Positions 42,321 to 52,248 of a stretch of DNA of 64,000 nucleotides are shown in pieces. Below the pieces are notes generated by a model, which searched no databases, was not told the DNA's origin, and was given only the letters and a program-made list of their open reading frames with translations. Position 1 is the stretch's first letter, and each line of letters opens with the position of its first letter. The stretch comes from Pseudoalteromonas phenolica (GTDB lineage: Bacteria > Pseudomonadota > Gammaproteobacteria > Enterobacterales > Alteromonadaceae): contig NZ_PNEC01000057.1 of assembly GCF_005886345.1 (NCBI RefSeq), forward strand, positions 1 to 64,000. The letters run 5' to 3'. The translations under genes were made by a program, and so were the position numbers.

Positions 42321-43769
42321 ATGATTTCAGATAACAATAAAACACTTTTCCACTATTTTTATTTATTACTCGGACCAGCCATTTTCTTATCAACCTTTTT
42401 AATTGATACGCCATATGGTATGACTGAGGTCGCTTGGAAAACCGCAGGTTTAGCACTGTGGTTGGGTGTGTGGTGGGTGAGTGAGGTTGTGCCTATTCCT
42501 GTAACCTCATTAGTGCCGATCATTGCTGTGCCATTGGCGGGTATTAACGATATAAAATCAGTCACGAGTGTGTACTCTCATCCGCTAATTTTTCTATTTT
42601 TAGGCGGTTTTTTAATTTCTATTGCGATGGAAAAGTGGCATTTACATAAACGAATTGCCCTGATCACCATGCTGAAAAGTGGTAATAATCCAAAATTCCA
42701 GATCTTGGCCATGATGATGGTCAGTGGCTTTTTATCAATGTGGATCAATAATACAGCAACAACCCTAATGATGTTGCCGATTGCCTTGTCAGTTATCTAC
42801 GTTTTACGAGAAAACAATAGTAGTTGTGATAATTACGGTAAGGCGCTGCTATTGGCAATTGCTTACAGTGCGAGTATAGGTGGAGTGGGGACCATCATAG
42901 GGACTGCGCCAAATGCACTGATGGCTGCTTACCTGTGGGAAAATCATCAAATCAAAATAGGCTTTGTTCAGTGGATGATGTTCGCTGTGCCATTCGTCTT
43001 TACCATGATTGTCACTTGTTGGTATTGGTTGACTCGATTTGCTTTCAACGTAAAACAAGTTGGCAATAATGCCAAGCTAAACACGCTGTTTCAAAAACAA
43101 GTAGATGATCTGGGCAGCATGACACTTGCCGAGAAGAACGTTCTGTTTGTGTTTGTTTTTGCTGCTGTGAGCTGGGTGTTGAGACCTTATTTAACAACTT
43201 GGACAGGATTAAATATCACTGATACGGGTATAGCCATCATTGCGGCGTTACTTCTTTTTGTTTTGCCTGCAAAGAAAGATAATAAGACTAAGGTGATGGA
43301 CTGGGAGGCAGCACAAGCTGTGCCTTGGGGGATATTACTTTTATTCGGTGGTGGTCTTGCGCTTGCTGCACAAATTAAAAGCTCTGGCCTAGCGCAATAT
43401 ATTGCGGATATGCTGGCTGGCGCATCAGCTATCCCTCTAATTTTAGGTGTGTTAGTGGTCGCGACATTAATTTGTTTTTTAACTGAGATCACATCTAATA
43501 CCGCCACAGCCGCAGGATTCTTGCCGTTACTTGGTCCTGTTGCAGAGCAAATTGCAGGCACACCACTGATTTGGGTGATACCAGCAGCAATTTCTGCAAG
43601 TTGCGCATTTATGATGCCAGTTGCAACACCGCCAAATGCCATTGTATTTGGTTCCGGCGAGATAAAGATAAAAGACATGGTAAAAGCCGGCTTTATGATG
43701 AATATCATTGCAGTATTGCTTATAACCTTGTTAACTATAACCCTCGGTTCTTGGGTATTTGGTTACTAA
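42321..43769 (+). CDS. SLC13/DASS family sodium-coupled anion transporter
   Basis: Inner-membrane transporter, 482 residues, with about eleven to twelve hydrophobic spans. The paired Ser-Asn-Thr substrate and Na+ motifs of the DASS family are present as WINNTATTLMMLPI (near residues 138-151) and LTEITSNTATAAGFLP (near 390-405). Members import di- or tricarboxylates, or sulfate, with Na+. The specificity is not readable. Weak Shine-Dalgarno. It lies before an aldehyde dehydrogenase gene on the same strand with 96 bases between. Confidence 0.9.
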   Translation: MISDNNKTLFHYFYLLLGPAIFLSTFLIDTPYGMTEVAWKTAGLALWLGVWWVSEVVPIPVTSLVPIIAVPLAGINDIKSVTSVYSHPLIFLFLGGFLISIAMEKWHLHKRIALITMLKSGNNPKFQILAMMMVSGFLSMWINNTATTLMMLPIALSVIYVLRENNSSCDNYGKALLLAIAYSASIGGVGTIIGTAPNALMAAYLWENHQIKIGFVQWMMFAVPFVFTMIVTCWYWLTRFAFNVKQVGNNAKLNTLFQKQVDDLGSMTLAEKNVLFVFVFAAVSWVLRPYLTTWTGLNITDTGIAIIAALLLFVLPAKKDNKTKVMDWEAAQAVPWGILLLFGGGLALAAQIKSSGLAQYIADMLAGASAIPLILGVLVVATLICFLTEITSNTATAAGFLPLLGPVAEQIAGTPLIWVIPAAISASCAFMMPVATPPNAIVFGSGEIKIKDMVKAGFMMNIIAVLLITLLTITLGSWVFGY

Positions 43770-43865
43770 ATATAAATATTTTATCCTCTATCAATCGTCA
43801 CAGTTATAACGTTTTAGAGCTTGTTCTGTTCAGGTGTATAACTTAAACATATTTGGGTATATAGT

Positions 43866-45302
43866 GTGTTTACCCAAATACCGATAAATGAGCATGTTGT
43901 GCAATACGAGATAGATCCCCAACTGACAAAGCAACTTGAATCTCTCAAAGTTGCTTTTATGCATCATCCTAATTCATCCGTAGATACACGCATTTCTTTA
44001 TTAAAGAAAATAAGAACTCAGCTTGTTACAGCCGAGCATGACTTTATTGCAGCCTCTAACAAAGACTTTGGAAATCGCTGCACGTTTGATACACAAATGG
44101 CGGACTTTATGCCTGTGATTGGCGGGCTTGATCATATTATTAAGCATCTCAAATCTTGGCTTAAGCCCAGTAAACGCAAAGTAGGTATCCAGTTTGTGCC
44201 TTCACAAGCCCATGTTGAATATGTGCCAAAAGGTGTTGTGGGTGTTATCTCTCCTTGGAATTACCCGATACAGCTAGCTCTGATGCCGGTACTCACTGCC
44301 TTGGCGGCGGGTAACAAAGTCATGTTAAAACTCAGTGAATATACGCCTGCAACGAATCAAGTTATAAAAAGTGTATTAGAGCCTTTTTCAGATCATTGCT
44401 GTGTTATGGAAGGGGGCCCAGCTGTTGCAAAAAGCTTCAGTGCCATCCCCTTTGATCATTTGTTTTTTACAGGAAGCACTGAGATTGGCAAGCATGTGAT
44501 GCGTGCCGCCGCAAATAATTTAGTGCCAGTTACCTTAGAGCTAGGTGGTAAGTCTCCAATTATCGTGATGGACGATGCAGACATCAAACACGCGGCTAAA
44601 AGTATTGTTTTTGGTAAAACCGCCAATGCAGGACAGATCTGCGTTGCACCTGATTATTTGCTTGTTCATGAAAAATGTAAGGGCGAGTTAATTTCTGAGA
44701 TTAAAAAGCATTACAAAAAACAATTTAAATTAGGTGCAAACTCAGACAATTTAACCTCAATTATTAATCAGCAACAGTATGAGCGGTTGATTGAATTAAT
44801 TGGAGATGCACTACATAACGGCGCTGAGGTTTGGAGCGAACCGCATAGCGAAAATAATGAAACTCGAAAACTAGGCTTACATCTCATTGATAATGCTTTA
44901 GATAAAGCTCGGGTACATAGTGAAGAGATTTTTGGTCCACTCTTACCAATAAAAACCGTATCTAGTTTTGATGAGGCTTTAAAGGGTATAAAAGAAAACC
45001 CCAATCCACTCGCGTCGTATTTATTTACAGAAGATAAGACAATCATTAAGCGTGCTGAGCGAGAACTACAGTGTGGCGGATTAGTGATAAATGATGTACT
45101 ACTTCATGTAGCCGTTGAAGATTTACCTTTTGGTGGTGTAGGTACGTCTGGTATGGGACAGTATCACGGTAAAGAAGGCGTTTTGACTTTCAGTCATGCT
45201 AAAAGTGTTTTTAAAAGCGGCAGTTTAGGTAAACTAAGAATGCGACTGCTACTGTCACGGTCGAAACTACTTACTTGGTTTGTAAAAACCTTGCAGAAAT
45301 AA
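43866..45302 (+). CDS. Coniferyl-aldehyde-dehydrogenase-type enzyme
   Basis: Aldehyde dehydrogenase of 478 residues in the CalB/class 3-like group: SPWNYPIQLALMPVL, FTGSTEIGKHV, catalytic Glu in LELGGKSPIIV and catalytic Cys in GQICVAPDYLLV. The C terminus carries an extra basic tail (LGKLRMRLLLSRSKLL..), perhaps for membrane association as in class 3 fatty aldehyde dehydrogenases. It likely oxidises long-chain or aromatic aldehydes. GTG at 43866 is used because no ATG stands before the conserved N terminus. A bidirectional terminator follows. Confidence 0.88.
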   Translation: MFTQIPINEHVVQYEIDPQLTKQLESLKVAFMHHPNSSVDTRISLLKKIRTQLVTAEHDFIAASNKDFGNRCTFDTQMADFMPVIGGLDHIIKHLKSWLKPSKRKVGIQFVPSQAHVEYVPKGVVGVISPWNYPIQLALMPVLTALAAGNKVMLKLSEYTPATNQVIKSVLEPFSDHCCVMEGGPAVAKSFSAIPFDHLFFTGSTEIGKHVMRAAANNLVPVTLELGGKSPIIVMDDADIKHAAKSIVFGKTANAGQICVAPDYLLVHEKCKGELISEIKKHYKKQFKLGANSDNLTSIINQQQYERLIELIGDALHNGAEVWSEPHSENNETRKLGLHLIDNALDKARVHSEEIFGPLLPIKTVSSFDEALKGIKENPNPLASYLFTEDKTIIKRAERELQCGGLVINDVLLHVAVEDLPFGGVGTSGMGQYHGKEGVLTFSHAKSVFKSGSLGKLRMRLLLSRSKLLTWFVKTLQK

Positions 45303-45311
45303 TGTAGACAT

Positions 45312-45335
45312 AAAAAAGCGCCTTAGCGCTTTTTT
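45312..45335. terminator. Bidirectional terminator
   Basis: Stem AAAAAAGCGC / GCGCTTTTTT with a four-base loop between two convergent genes. Confidence 0.85.
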
Positions 45336-45336
45336 A

Positions 45337-46062
45337 TTAATCAATTTTAGAACCTGGAAAATAGGTTTTTTCTTGGATACGCCAATACAGCTTGTTGGCT
45401 TTTTCAATCGCTTTTTCAACCTGAGAAGGAGAAAGCTGTTGTTCATCAAGCTCTCGGCTTTTCATCGCTTGGCGATTGCCATTATATTCAGCCAATGTAT
45501 TCCAGATAAATGACTTTTCGATGTTTTTCTCAACACCTAAACCTTCATAGTACATTAAGGCAAGGTTAAACATTGCCAAAGTGTAGTTGCTCGCAGCGGC
45601 CTTTTCGTACCAGTCCATCGCGACGGCGTAGTCTTTTAACACGCCATCACCATTGGTATACATAACCCCTAGGTTAAATTGTGCGGCAGCAAGATTTTTG
45701 TTTGCAGCCTGAGTGAACAACTCAATAGCACGCTGCTTATCTTGTTTCACGCCACGACCTTCTTCATGCATGACCGCCAATGAAAACATAGCATCAGCAC
45801 TACCCAGTTTTACAGCTTTTTGAAATAACTCTGCTGCTTTACGTGGGTTCTTAATAACGCCATAACCGCCTTCATGTAATTTAGCTAACTCATAAACGCC
45901 AGGGGCATAATTCATATCAGATAAATACTGAAATTCCTGTAAAGCCCTTTCAAAATCACCTGCATTTGCAGCTTCGATGCCTTCTTCTAATCCTGCAGTT
46001 GCAGTAAAACACACGCTCATTAAGCCGACGAGTGCAAACTTCTTTAAGTTATTACGCCACAT
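45337..46062 (-). CDS. Exported Sel1-repeat protein
   Basis: A 241-residue protein with an export signal (NNLKKFALVGLMSVCFTATA, cleavage near residue 22) and about four Sel1-like repeats (AKLHEGGYGVIKNPRKAAEL, AVMHEEGRGVKQDKQRAIEL, GVMYTNGDGVLKDYAVAMD, ALMYYEGLGVEKNIEKS). Sel1 repeats form solenoids for protein contacts. ATG at 46062 is supported by AAAGAGA; a longer frame opens upstream but lacks a leader. Downstream of the flavin reductase gene by about 60 bases. Confidence 0.87.
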   Translation of the reverse strand: MWRNNLKKFALVGLMSVCFTATAGLEEGIEAANAGDFERALQEFQYLSDMNYAPGVYELAKLHEGGYGVIKNPRKAAELFQKAVKLGSADAMFSLAVMHEEGRGVKQDKQRAIELFTQAANKNLAAAQFNLGVMYTNGDGVLKDYAVAMDWYEKAAASNYTLAMFNLALMYYEGLGVEKNIEKSFIWNTLAEYNGNRQAMKSRELDEQQLSPSQVEKAIEKANKLYWRIQEKTYFPGSKID

Positions 46063-46122
46063 GGTTATTCTCTTTGATGGTCGGTTTTTTGAGTTTAAAG
46101 CAACCTTAAGAAAAAACAAACT

Positions 46123-46761
46123 TTAAAGTGTAACTAAAGGCTTAGGCTTTGAATCAGGTTTAGCGTAGCTTAAACGATTGATCTTGCTTGTAGTGTGATA
46201 ACTGTCCAATCCAGTTATCGCGACGGTATTTGCCGCTTCAATGTCGATAAAACCATCAGCTTGTATGACCGAGTCAGGGCAGTGCAGCGCAATTAATTCA
46301 CCAATGACTAAGTGAGTTTGGTTCAACTCAATTACTTGCTCACTGACAAGTTTTAGACCCATTTTAATATCTGACTCTTTAACGAACGGCGCTTTGAAGT
46401 CATTCAAATATTCTGCTGTTAGACCTGTTTCAGTAAATTCTGATTGTTCTTTTTCGTAACGAGCTGACGTTTGGTGCGCTTGTGTGACTATATCTCCGTT
46501 CACATGATTTAGTGTATAGAAACCCGTTTCTAATAGGTTTTCAAAAGAATGTCTTGGTACTGAATGTGGGCGAATGATCATACCAAATAAAGCTGGATTA
46601 GCGCCTAAGTGAAAAACAGAGCTGACAATAGATAGGTTTTCCTGACCATTTGTATCAACCGTGCCTAATAAGTTTGCACTTTTGAAACCTGACAAACTAT
46701 TTATCAAATGAGCACGATATCTTTGTTCTAATTCATTGAGAGATTGGGTATTAAAAAACAT
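46123..46761 (-). CDS. Flavin reductase-like (FMN-binding split barrel) protein
   Basis: A 212-residue split-barrel flavoprotein: SANLLGTVDTNGQENLSIVS, FHLGANPALFGMIIRPHSVP and the TLNHVNGDIVTQAHQTSARY segment match the flavin reductase-like family. Reactions range from FMN reduction to flavin-dependent oxidation. Third gene of the DUF393/SDR/flavin reductase operon, 3 bases after the SDR gene. Confidence 0.85.
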   Translation of the reverse strand: MFFNTQSLNELEQRYRAHLINSLSGFKSANLLGTVDTNGQENLSIVSSVFHLGANPALFGMIIRPHSVPRHSFENLLETGFYTLNHVNGDIVTQAHQTSARYEKEQSEFTETGLTAEYLNDFKAPFVKESDIKMGLKLVSEQVIELNQTHLVIGELIALHCPDSVIQADGFIDIEAANTVAITGLDSYHTTSKINRLSYAKPDSKPKPLVTL

Positions 46762-46764
46762 GAT

Positions 46765-47511
46765 TCACCATTGTATAGACTGGCCTTGCCAGTCGAGATA
46801 ATTAATTAAATCGTTACTATTCGATTCAACGATTTGGTTATATAAGCACTCGGCAACAAACTCGGGTTTAAATAACTTGCCAGCCGGTACATTTTTTTGA
46901 AAAGGTTTCGACAGGGGAGTATCTGTGGTACCCGGGTGGAAAAGTAAAACTGTACTTTGAGGGCTTTGACGTTTTAGTTCAATCGCAAAACTTTTCATCA
47001 TCATATTAAGTGCTGATTTTGAGCTTCGATAGCTGTACCAACCACCTAAGCCGTTATCTTCGATACTGCCAACACGGGCTGATAGTGCAGTGACAACACA
47101 GTTATCTTGGCGCTTGAGCAATTTAACGAGATGCTTAAGCCAAAGCATGGGAGTGATAACATTCGAATTGAAAAGAGATTGTGCGTAAGCTGGGTCAAAT
47201 TGTCGTATGCTCTTTTCTGGGCCATGTAAGTCTGAATGTAATTGACCATTAAAAAATGTGATGGTTTTTATTCTTACACTTTCTGATGAGTAAGCGGTTT
47301 GAAAAGTCGAGACTGAGTCAGAAATCGATTCATCAGAGTAGTTCGTGGTGAAGTGATGAATGTTTTCAGAGTCAAAATTTAATGTATTCTGACTAAAACT
47401 CACCACTAAGTCATCAGGATTTTGCTCGGTAAGTCTATTAATAAAAGCTGTAGCAATTTTACTGCTCGCACCGATAACAATATGTAGTGATTTATCTTTG
47501 GCATTGTCCAT
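46765..47511 (-). CDS. Short-chain dehydrogenase/reductase
   Basis: SDR of 248 residues. The N-terminal nucleotide motif IVIGASSKIATAFI is a TGxxxGIG variant, and the catalytic region is SARVGSIEDNG...WYSYRSSKSALNMMMK with the YxxxK pair (Y..SSK) and the upstream Ser. The HPGTTDTPLSKPFQ segment is typical of the CsgA/YciK-like SDRs. Overlaps the DUF393 gene by 20 bases. Substrate unknown. Confidence 0.87.
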   Translation of the reverse strand: MDNAKDKSLHIVIGASSKIATAFINRLTEQNPDDLVVSFSQNTLNFDSENIHHFTTNYSDESISDSVSTFQTAYSSESVRIKTITFFNGQLHSDLHGPEKSIRQFDPAYAQSLFNSNVITPMLWLKHLVKLLKRQDNCVVTALSARVGSIEDNGLGGWYSYRSSKSALNMMMKSFAIELKRQSPQSTVLLFHPGTTDTPLSKPFQKNVPAGKLFKPEFVAECLYNQIVESNSNDLINYLDWQGQSIQW

Positions 47512-47878
47512 TATTACACTCGTCTTTTACTAAAAAGCGTGAAATCTTCAATCTATGTTTGGCAAAAAATAAATAGCCTTTATCGGCGAACCACTTTATT
47601 GGTTGCACTCTTAGAAGTCTTAACCAAGGATATTTCCCAACAGTTTGCCAAGCTTGTACGTTTGCATCTAAGCCTAACAATAATCTGCCATCATCAGAGT
47701 AACCATGTAATATTTTCAGCGTGTCCGATTTGGTTATGTTTGGATAAAGTCGTTTGAAATCGAGTTCATGAATATCATGTACGTTAATCAAAGTGAGCTT
47801 GTTTTCAAGGTCGAAATGCTTAAGCTTTCTCATTTCTTTGGCACATAAAGGACACTGCCCGTCATAGAGTAGTTGCAT
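47492..47878 (-). CDS. DCC-type thiol-disulfide oxidoreductase (DUF393)
   Basis: A 128-residue thioredoxin-like protein that starts with the family motif LLYDGQCPLCAKEM (Cys11 and Cys14 region) and has the DVHDIHELDF and LRLLRVQPIKWFAD segments of DUF393. The C-terminal end is Cys-containing (KDECNNGQCQR). First gene of the three-gene operon with SDR and flavin reductase genes; similar groupings elsewhere accompany photolyase and fatty acid modifying genes, which are not present here. Confidence 0.87.
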   Translation of the reverse strand: MQLLYDGQCPLCAKEMRKLKHFDLENKLTLINVHDIHELDFKRLYPNITKSDTLKILHGYSDDGRLLLGLDANVQAWQTVGKYPWLRLLRVQPIKWFADKGYLFFAKHRLKISRFLVKDECNNGQCQR

Positions 47879-48055
47879 TGGTTTTATGCTGCTTAGTAAT
47901 TAAGTAGTTAAAATTACGCTTAAAATGCATAATGAGATCACTCGATCTGCCTTTAATTCTCTGTATAGTAGAGAGTAATTATTGAACAGTGTGTTTAGAG
48001 CAAGGCGTGTTTTAAGCAGTTTGTTTTTGAGAAATAATAATTAAAAGGAGTCGTT

Positions 48056-50689
48056 ATGGTGGAGCAGTACGAAAACCTGAAAGCGAATGTGAGCCAATTA
48101 GGTGGCTGTCTAGGTCGTATTATCGAGCAAACACTGGGTGAGGGAATGCTAGAAAAGATTGAACAAATTCGTCTTTTATCAAAATCATCTCGTCAAGGTG
48201 ATACTGATGCCCGAGCCACATTGCTAGACACTTTACATAATCTGACTGATCAAGAACTATTACCTGTTGCACGTGCATTTAACCATTTTTTGAATCTAGC
48301 TAATGTAGCAGAACAATTTCATACAATTTCGGTGACAGGTGCCCCTGAAGGTATTTACAAAGCATTGAACGAGCAAATCGAAAAGCTTTCGAAAATGTTA
48401 GCAAACGGCGAATTAAACCATGCGCAAGTTGAGTCTGTGCTCGCAGGGTTAGACATCGATTTAGTACTAACAGCTCACCCCACCGAAGTGACACGTAGAA
48501 CCATTATTAACAAACACGTACAACTGAGTGACTGTTTATCAGCTCTTGAATTACAGTGTCTTGATGTAGACGAACGTAAAGTAATTATTAGCCGCATTGA
48601 GCAATTGATCAGTCAAGCTTGGCATACCAATGATATACGGGCTAAACGCCCAACTCCCCTTGATGAGGCGAAATGGGGTTATGCAGTTATTGAAAATAGT
48701 TTATGGCATGCCGTCCCTCAGTTTATTCGTTACTTCAACCAAGTTACTCAAGATAAATTAAGTATTCAGTTAAAGAAAATTCATAGTCCAATCCGTTTTA
48801 CGTCATGGATGGGCGGCGATAGGGATGGCAATCCATTTGTGACCTCTGAGGTGACCCAATCAGTACTAGATCATGGCCGCTGGATGGCGATTGATTTAAT
48901 CTCTCGTGATATTGATATGCTCAGTAGCGAACTTTCTATGCATCAAGCAGATGAGCATGTGAAAGTATTGATAGGAGAGCAACACGAGCCTTATCGTTAT
49001 TTATTGAAGCAGTTGAAAGGCGAACTTGATGAAACCATTCAAGCGCTCGAGAATAAAATTAAAGGTGAAGTAGGCTCAGAGCAAGAAGTGATCACACAGA
49101 TTGAGCAAGTAAAATCACCGCTTACGCTCATTTATAACTCGCTGCATAACTGTAATATGCCGCAAATTGCGGATGGACTGCTACTTGATACGTTACTCAG
49201 ATTAGAGTGCTTTGGTATTAATCTCTGCAGCTTGGATATCCGTCAAGACTCATCTCGTCATGCTGATGCGATTGGTGCCATTGTCGAGCACTTAGAACTG
49301 GGTGATTATACAGTTTGGAGCGAAGCCCAGAAGCAGCAGTTTTTGATTGAAGAATTAGCATCAAAAAGACCACTATTGCCAAAAAACTTCTCTGCCTCTG
49401 ATGAAGTTGAAGAAGTTTTAAAAACTTGCCAATTAGTGAGTCAGCAAACCACTGATAGGCTAGGCATTTATATTATTTCAATGGCGCAATATGCTTCTGA
49501 TGTGCTGGCTGTTAAATTACTTTTAAAAGAAACGGGTTGTCGTTTCAATTTACCCGTTGCCCCGTTATTCGAAACTTTGGATGATTTAAATCGGGGGGCT
49601 GATGTTATAAGCCAATTGTTAGCCTGTGATTGGTATCGAACTCATATCAACCATAGGCAATACGTGATGATTGGCTATTCAGACTCAGCGAAAGATGCGG
49701 GTATGATGGCCGCTGGTTGGGCACAATATCAAGCTATGGACAAACTACTAAAAGCTGCGAAAGATTTTGGCGTTGAGCTGCTATTATTTCATGGTCGTGG
49801 TGGCACAGTGGGTCGTGGCGGAGCACCAGCGGCTCAGGCTTTACAATCACAGCCTCCTGGCAGTTTGAATAACGGCTTGCGCGTTACCGAGCAGGGTGAA
49901 ATGATCCGCTTTAAATATGGATTACCCAAAGTCGCGGTACAAAGCTTTTCTATTTATACCAGCGCAATCATTGAAGCGAACTTAACCCCTGTACCATCAC
50001 CTAAATCTCATTGGATTGAAGTGGTTGAGCTGATTGCCCAAAGCTCATGTAAATATTACCGACAAATTGTCAGAGAAAATCCAGATTTTGTCGCATACTT
50101 CAGACAAGTCACCCCTGAGTTGGAATTGGCCAAGTTACCCCTTGGCTCTCGACCATCAAAACGTAATCCGAATGGCGGCGTTGAGAGTTTAAGAGCCATT
50201 CCATGGATATTTGCTTGGAGTCAAAACCGATTAATGCTGCCTGCTTGGCTTGGCGTTTATCAAGGCTTACAAGCTGCAATTGATCAATACGGCGTTGAGA
50301 TATTGCATGAAATGCGTGAGCAATGGCCGTTCTTTAGAACACGATTAGAAATGTTAGAAATGGTGTTTTGTAAAACAGACACTTGGCTATCTGAGCATTA
50401 TGAAAAAGTATTGATGACAACGGATGCTAAAGCGCTTGGTGCGCAGCTTAGACAAGACCTTAAATCAGCTCAAGCACTGATAACAGAGTTGGCACCAGGA
50501 AATACCTTATTACTAGAGCAACCATGGTTAAGACAATCTCTACAATTGAGAAATCCATACATAGATCCACTTAACTTACTACAGGTAGAGTTGTTAAAAC
50601 GCACCAGAGAGCATGAAAATGAACAAATTGATCAGGCACTCATGGTTACTATGACAGGTGTTGCTGCAGGTATGCGAAACTCAGGTTAA
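48056..50689 (+). CDS. ppc: Phosphoenolpyruvate carboxylase
   Basis: Cytosolic enzyme adding bicarbonate to PEP to make oxaloacetate, refilling the TCA cycle. The 877-residue length is normal. Catalytic His region LTAHPTEVTRR (near residues 140-150), WMGGDRDGNPFVT, FHGRGGTVGRGGAP, and the C terminus VAAGMRNSG (usually RNTG) are all present. ATG has AAAAGGAG 7 bases upstream. A terminator follows at 50739. Confidence 0.97.
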   Translation: MVEQYENLKANVSQLGGCLGRIIEQTLGEGMLEKIEQIRLLSKSSRQGDTDARATLLDTLHNLTDQELLPVARAFNHFLNLANVAEQFHTISVTGAPEGIYKALNEQIEKLSKMLANGELNHAQVESVLAGLDIDLVLTAHPTEVTRRTIINKHVQLSDCLSALELQCLDVDERKVIISRIEQLISQAWHTNDIRAKRPTPLDEAKWGYAVIENSLWHAVPQFIRYFNQVTQDKLSIQLKKIHSPIRFTSWMGGDRDGNPFVTSEVTQSVLDHGRWMAIDLISRDIDMLSSELSMHQADEHVKVLIGEQHEPYRYLLKQLKGELDETIQALENKIKGEVGSEQEVITQIEQVKSPLTLIYNSLHNCNMPQIADGLLLDTLLRLECFGINLCSLDIRQDSSRHADAIGAIVEHLELGDYTVWSEAQKQQFLIEELASKRPLLPKNFSASDEVEEVLKTCQLVSQQTTDRLGIYIISMAQYASDVLAVKLLLKETGCRFNLPVAPLFETLDDLNRGADVISQLLACDWYRTHINHRQYVMIGYSDSAKDAGMMAAGWAQYQAMDKLLKAAKDFGVELLLFHGRGGTVGRGGAPAAQALQSQPPGSLNNGLRVTEQGEMIRFKYGLPKVAVQSFSIYTSAIIEANLTPVPSPKSHWIEVVELIAQSSCKYYRQIVRENPDFVAYFRQVTPELELAKLPLGSRPSKRNPNGGVESLRAIPWIFAWSQNRLMLPAWLGVYQGLQAAIDQYGVEILHEMREQWPFFRTRLEMLEMVFCKTDTWLSEHYEKVLMTTDAKALGAQLRQDLKSAQALITELAPGNTLLLEQPWLRQSLQLRNPYIDPLNLLQVELLKRTREHENEQIDQALMVTMTGVAAGMRNSG

Positions 50690-50738
50690 AGCTCACTAAC
50701 AAAAGTTATAAATAAACAATAAGTGTTAATTGAATAGT

Positions 50739-50770
50739 AAAAGTATGGGCTCTAAAACTCATACTTTTTG
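50739..50770 (+). terminator. Terminator after ppc
   Basis: Stem AAAAGTATG / CATACTTTT around a loop of about 13 bases, ending in five T. Confidence 0.7.
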
Positions 50771-50943
50771 CTATTTTTATGGCTTGTTTTTGGTTTTTTT
50801 GTATTAATTTGTTGACTGTTTAGATTGTATACATAGAATCTCACCCGGTATCATTCAGGTTTTGATTAATTTTATCTATTAGAACCCATTTGCTATAGAG
50901 CAACGGGCGTGCATTTACTTGGGTTGAAGCTTTTTGAGGTTTT

Positions 50944-51315
50944 ATGTCTACATTATCTACCAGTATTACTTATGACGAATCAACATCACTTGTGATGATG
51001 ACTTTAAGAGGGGTTGTTTCTGCTGAGGATGTAATAAAAACATATCAAAGAGCGAACACTTACGCGATGAATTATAAGTCTTCAAAGTTATTAATTGATG
51101 TTACTGAGTTAGAGCATGATTTTGCTGCAATCGATATTGTTTCATTAATGCCCAAAGTTGCTCATGCGCTTCACAATATCAAGCTTGCCCGTGTTGTGAG
51201 TTTTGATGGCTATATGCACGACTTATTTCTTCAAAAGGCAAAACGTTTCGGTATCACGGTAGAAAACTTCGATTGTTTCAAAACAGCAAAGAATTGGTTG
51301 TCTAACACTAATTAA
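50944..51315 (+). CDS. STAS/SpoIIAA-like small protein
   Basis: A 123-residue soluble protein: an N-terminal beta strand with SLVMMTLRGVVSAEDVIKTY, a central SKLLIDVTELEHDF, and a C-terminal TVENFDCFKTAKNWL. This arrangement resembles SpoIIAA-like STAS domains with lipid or nucleotide binding roles. Similar in plan to the protein at 12789-13220. A single gene, followed closely by cytidine deaminase on the same strand (44 bases to its ATG), so possibly co-transcribed. Confidence 0.65.
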   Translation: MSTLSTSITYDESTSLVMMTLRGVVSAEDVIKTYQRANTYAMNYKSSKLLIDVTELEHDFAAIDIVSLMPKVAHALHNIKLARVVSFDGYMHDLFLQKAKRFGITVENFDCFKTAKNWLSNTN

Positions 51316-51358
51316 ATAGATAGACTGTTTGGCCGTTTTCATAACGTGTGGCATTTTT

Positions 51359-52219
51359 ATGCTAACGATTTCAAAAGAACTAGAACAAGAATTACAACAA
51401 AAAATTCAATCTAACAGCGGTGTCATTCCTAAAACACTGCTTGATTCATTAATGGCTAAGTTTGATATAGAAATCAAACAACTTTTACAAAGCCTTCTAC
51501 CCATAGCTGCAAGATTTTCAATTGCACCTATTTCTAATTTTAATGTTGGTGCGATAGCCTACAGTAGTGACTCAGGGTGTGCATACATAGGGTCAAATCT
51601 AGAATTTAATCACGCCGCATTGTGTTTAGTGGTTCATGCTGAACAATCTGCTATAAATACAGCTTGGTTGAATGGTGAAACACATATCTCACACATCGCC
51701 ATCACCGATGCGCCTTGTGGTCATTGCAGGCAATTTATCAATGAAGTGAAGTTATCTGAACAGATAGAGATACTATTACCAAATACGAATACTTCATTAT
51801 CAGAGCTGTTACCTCACTCTTTCGGTCCAGCAGATCTGGGTAATGAAACACGCCTTCTTGATGTATCAGCTCCTAAAACCACCGTTCCTAAACTACCTAT
51901 ATCATCAGAATTGCTTAAACACTACCATGCCTCATATGCGCCATATTCAGGTAATAAATCGGCAGTAGAAATAGTAACCGCGCAGCATGGAAATTTTTAT
52001 GGACGTTATGCTGAAAATGTGGCGTACAACCCAAGTTTATCTCCGTTACAAAGCGCCTTGAGTCAAATGGCACTTTCAGGGCTGAGTCTAGATAAGGTTG
52101 AAGTGGTTGAAATTACTTTAGTTGAAACTGAGCAATATAAAAATCAATCGGGTGTAGCTGATGTAGTATTAGAGAGTTTTACTGGTAAATATGAAATAAA
52201 AAAAGCGTATGTGAGCTAG
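51359..52219 (+). CDS. cdd: Cytidine deaminase
   Basis: Zinc-dependent enzyme converting cytidine and deoxycytidine to uridine forms, 286 residues, the long dimeric type as in E. coli (294). The active site is HAEQSAI (zinc His and catalytic Glu, near residues 101-107) with PCGHCRQF supplying two zinc Cys (near 128). The C-terminal half is the second, inactive domain. ATG at 51359 is chosen over the upstream TTG frame. Convergent with udp, the next step of pyrimidine nucleoside salvage. Confidence 0.93.
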   Translation: MLTISKELEQELQQKIQSNSGVIPKTLLDSLMAKFDIEIKQLLQSLLPIAARFSIAPISNFNVGAIAYSSDSGCAYIGSNLEFNHAALCLVVHAEQSAINTAWLNGETHISHIAITDAPCGHCRQFINEVKLSEQIEILLPNTNTSLSELLPHSFGPADLGNETRLLDVSAPKTTVPKLPISSELLKHYHASYAPYSGNKSAVEIVTAQHGNFYGRYAENVAYNPSLSPLQSALSQMALSGLSLDKVEVVEITLVETEQYKNQSGVADVVLESFTGKYEIKKAYVS

Positions 52220-52234
52220 GCTTTCATACGCTTT
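52201..52234. terminator. Bidirectional hairpin overlapping the end of cdd
   Basis: Stem AAAGCGTATG / CATACGCTTT around a 13-base loop; the cdd stop at 52219 lies inside it. Lies between two convergent genes. Confidence 0.7.
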
Positions 52235-52248
52235 CAAAGCTGCAAAGA

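Noticed and set aside
43187..43708. Minus-strand frame of 173 codons inside the SLC13 transporter
   Set aside because: It is fully antisense to a conserved membrane protein and low in complexity (Ala/Ile/Pro rich).
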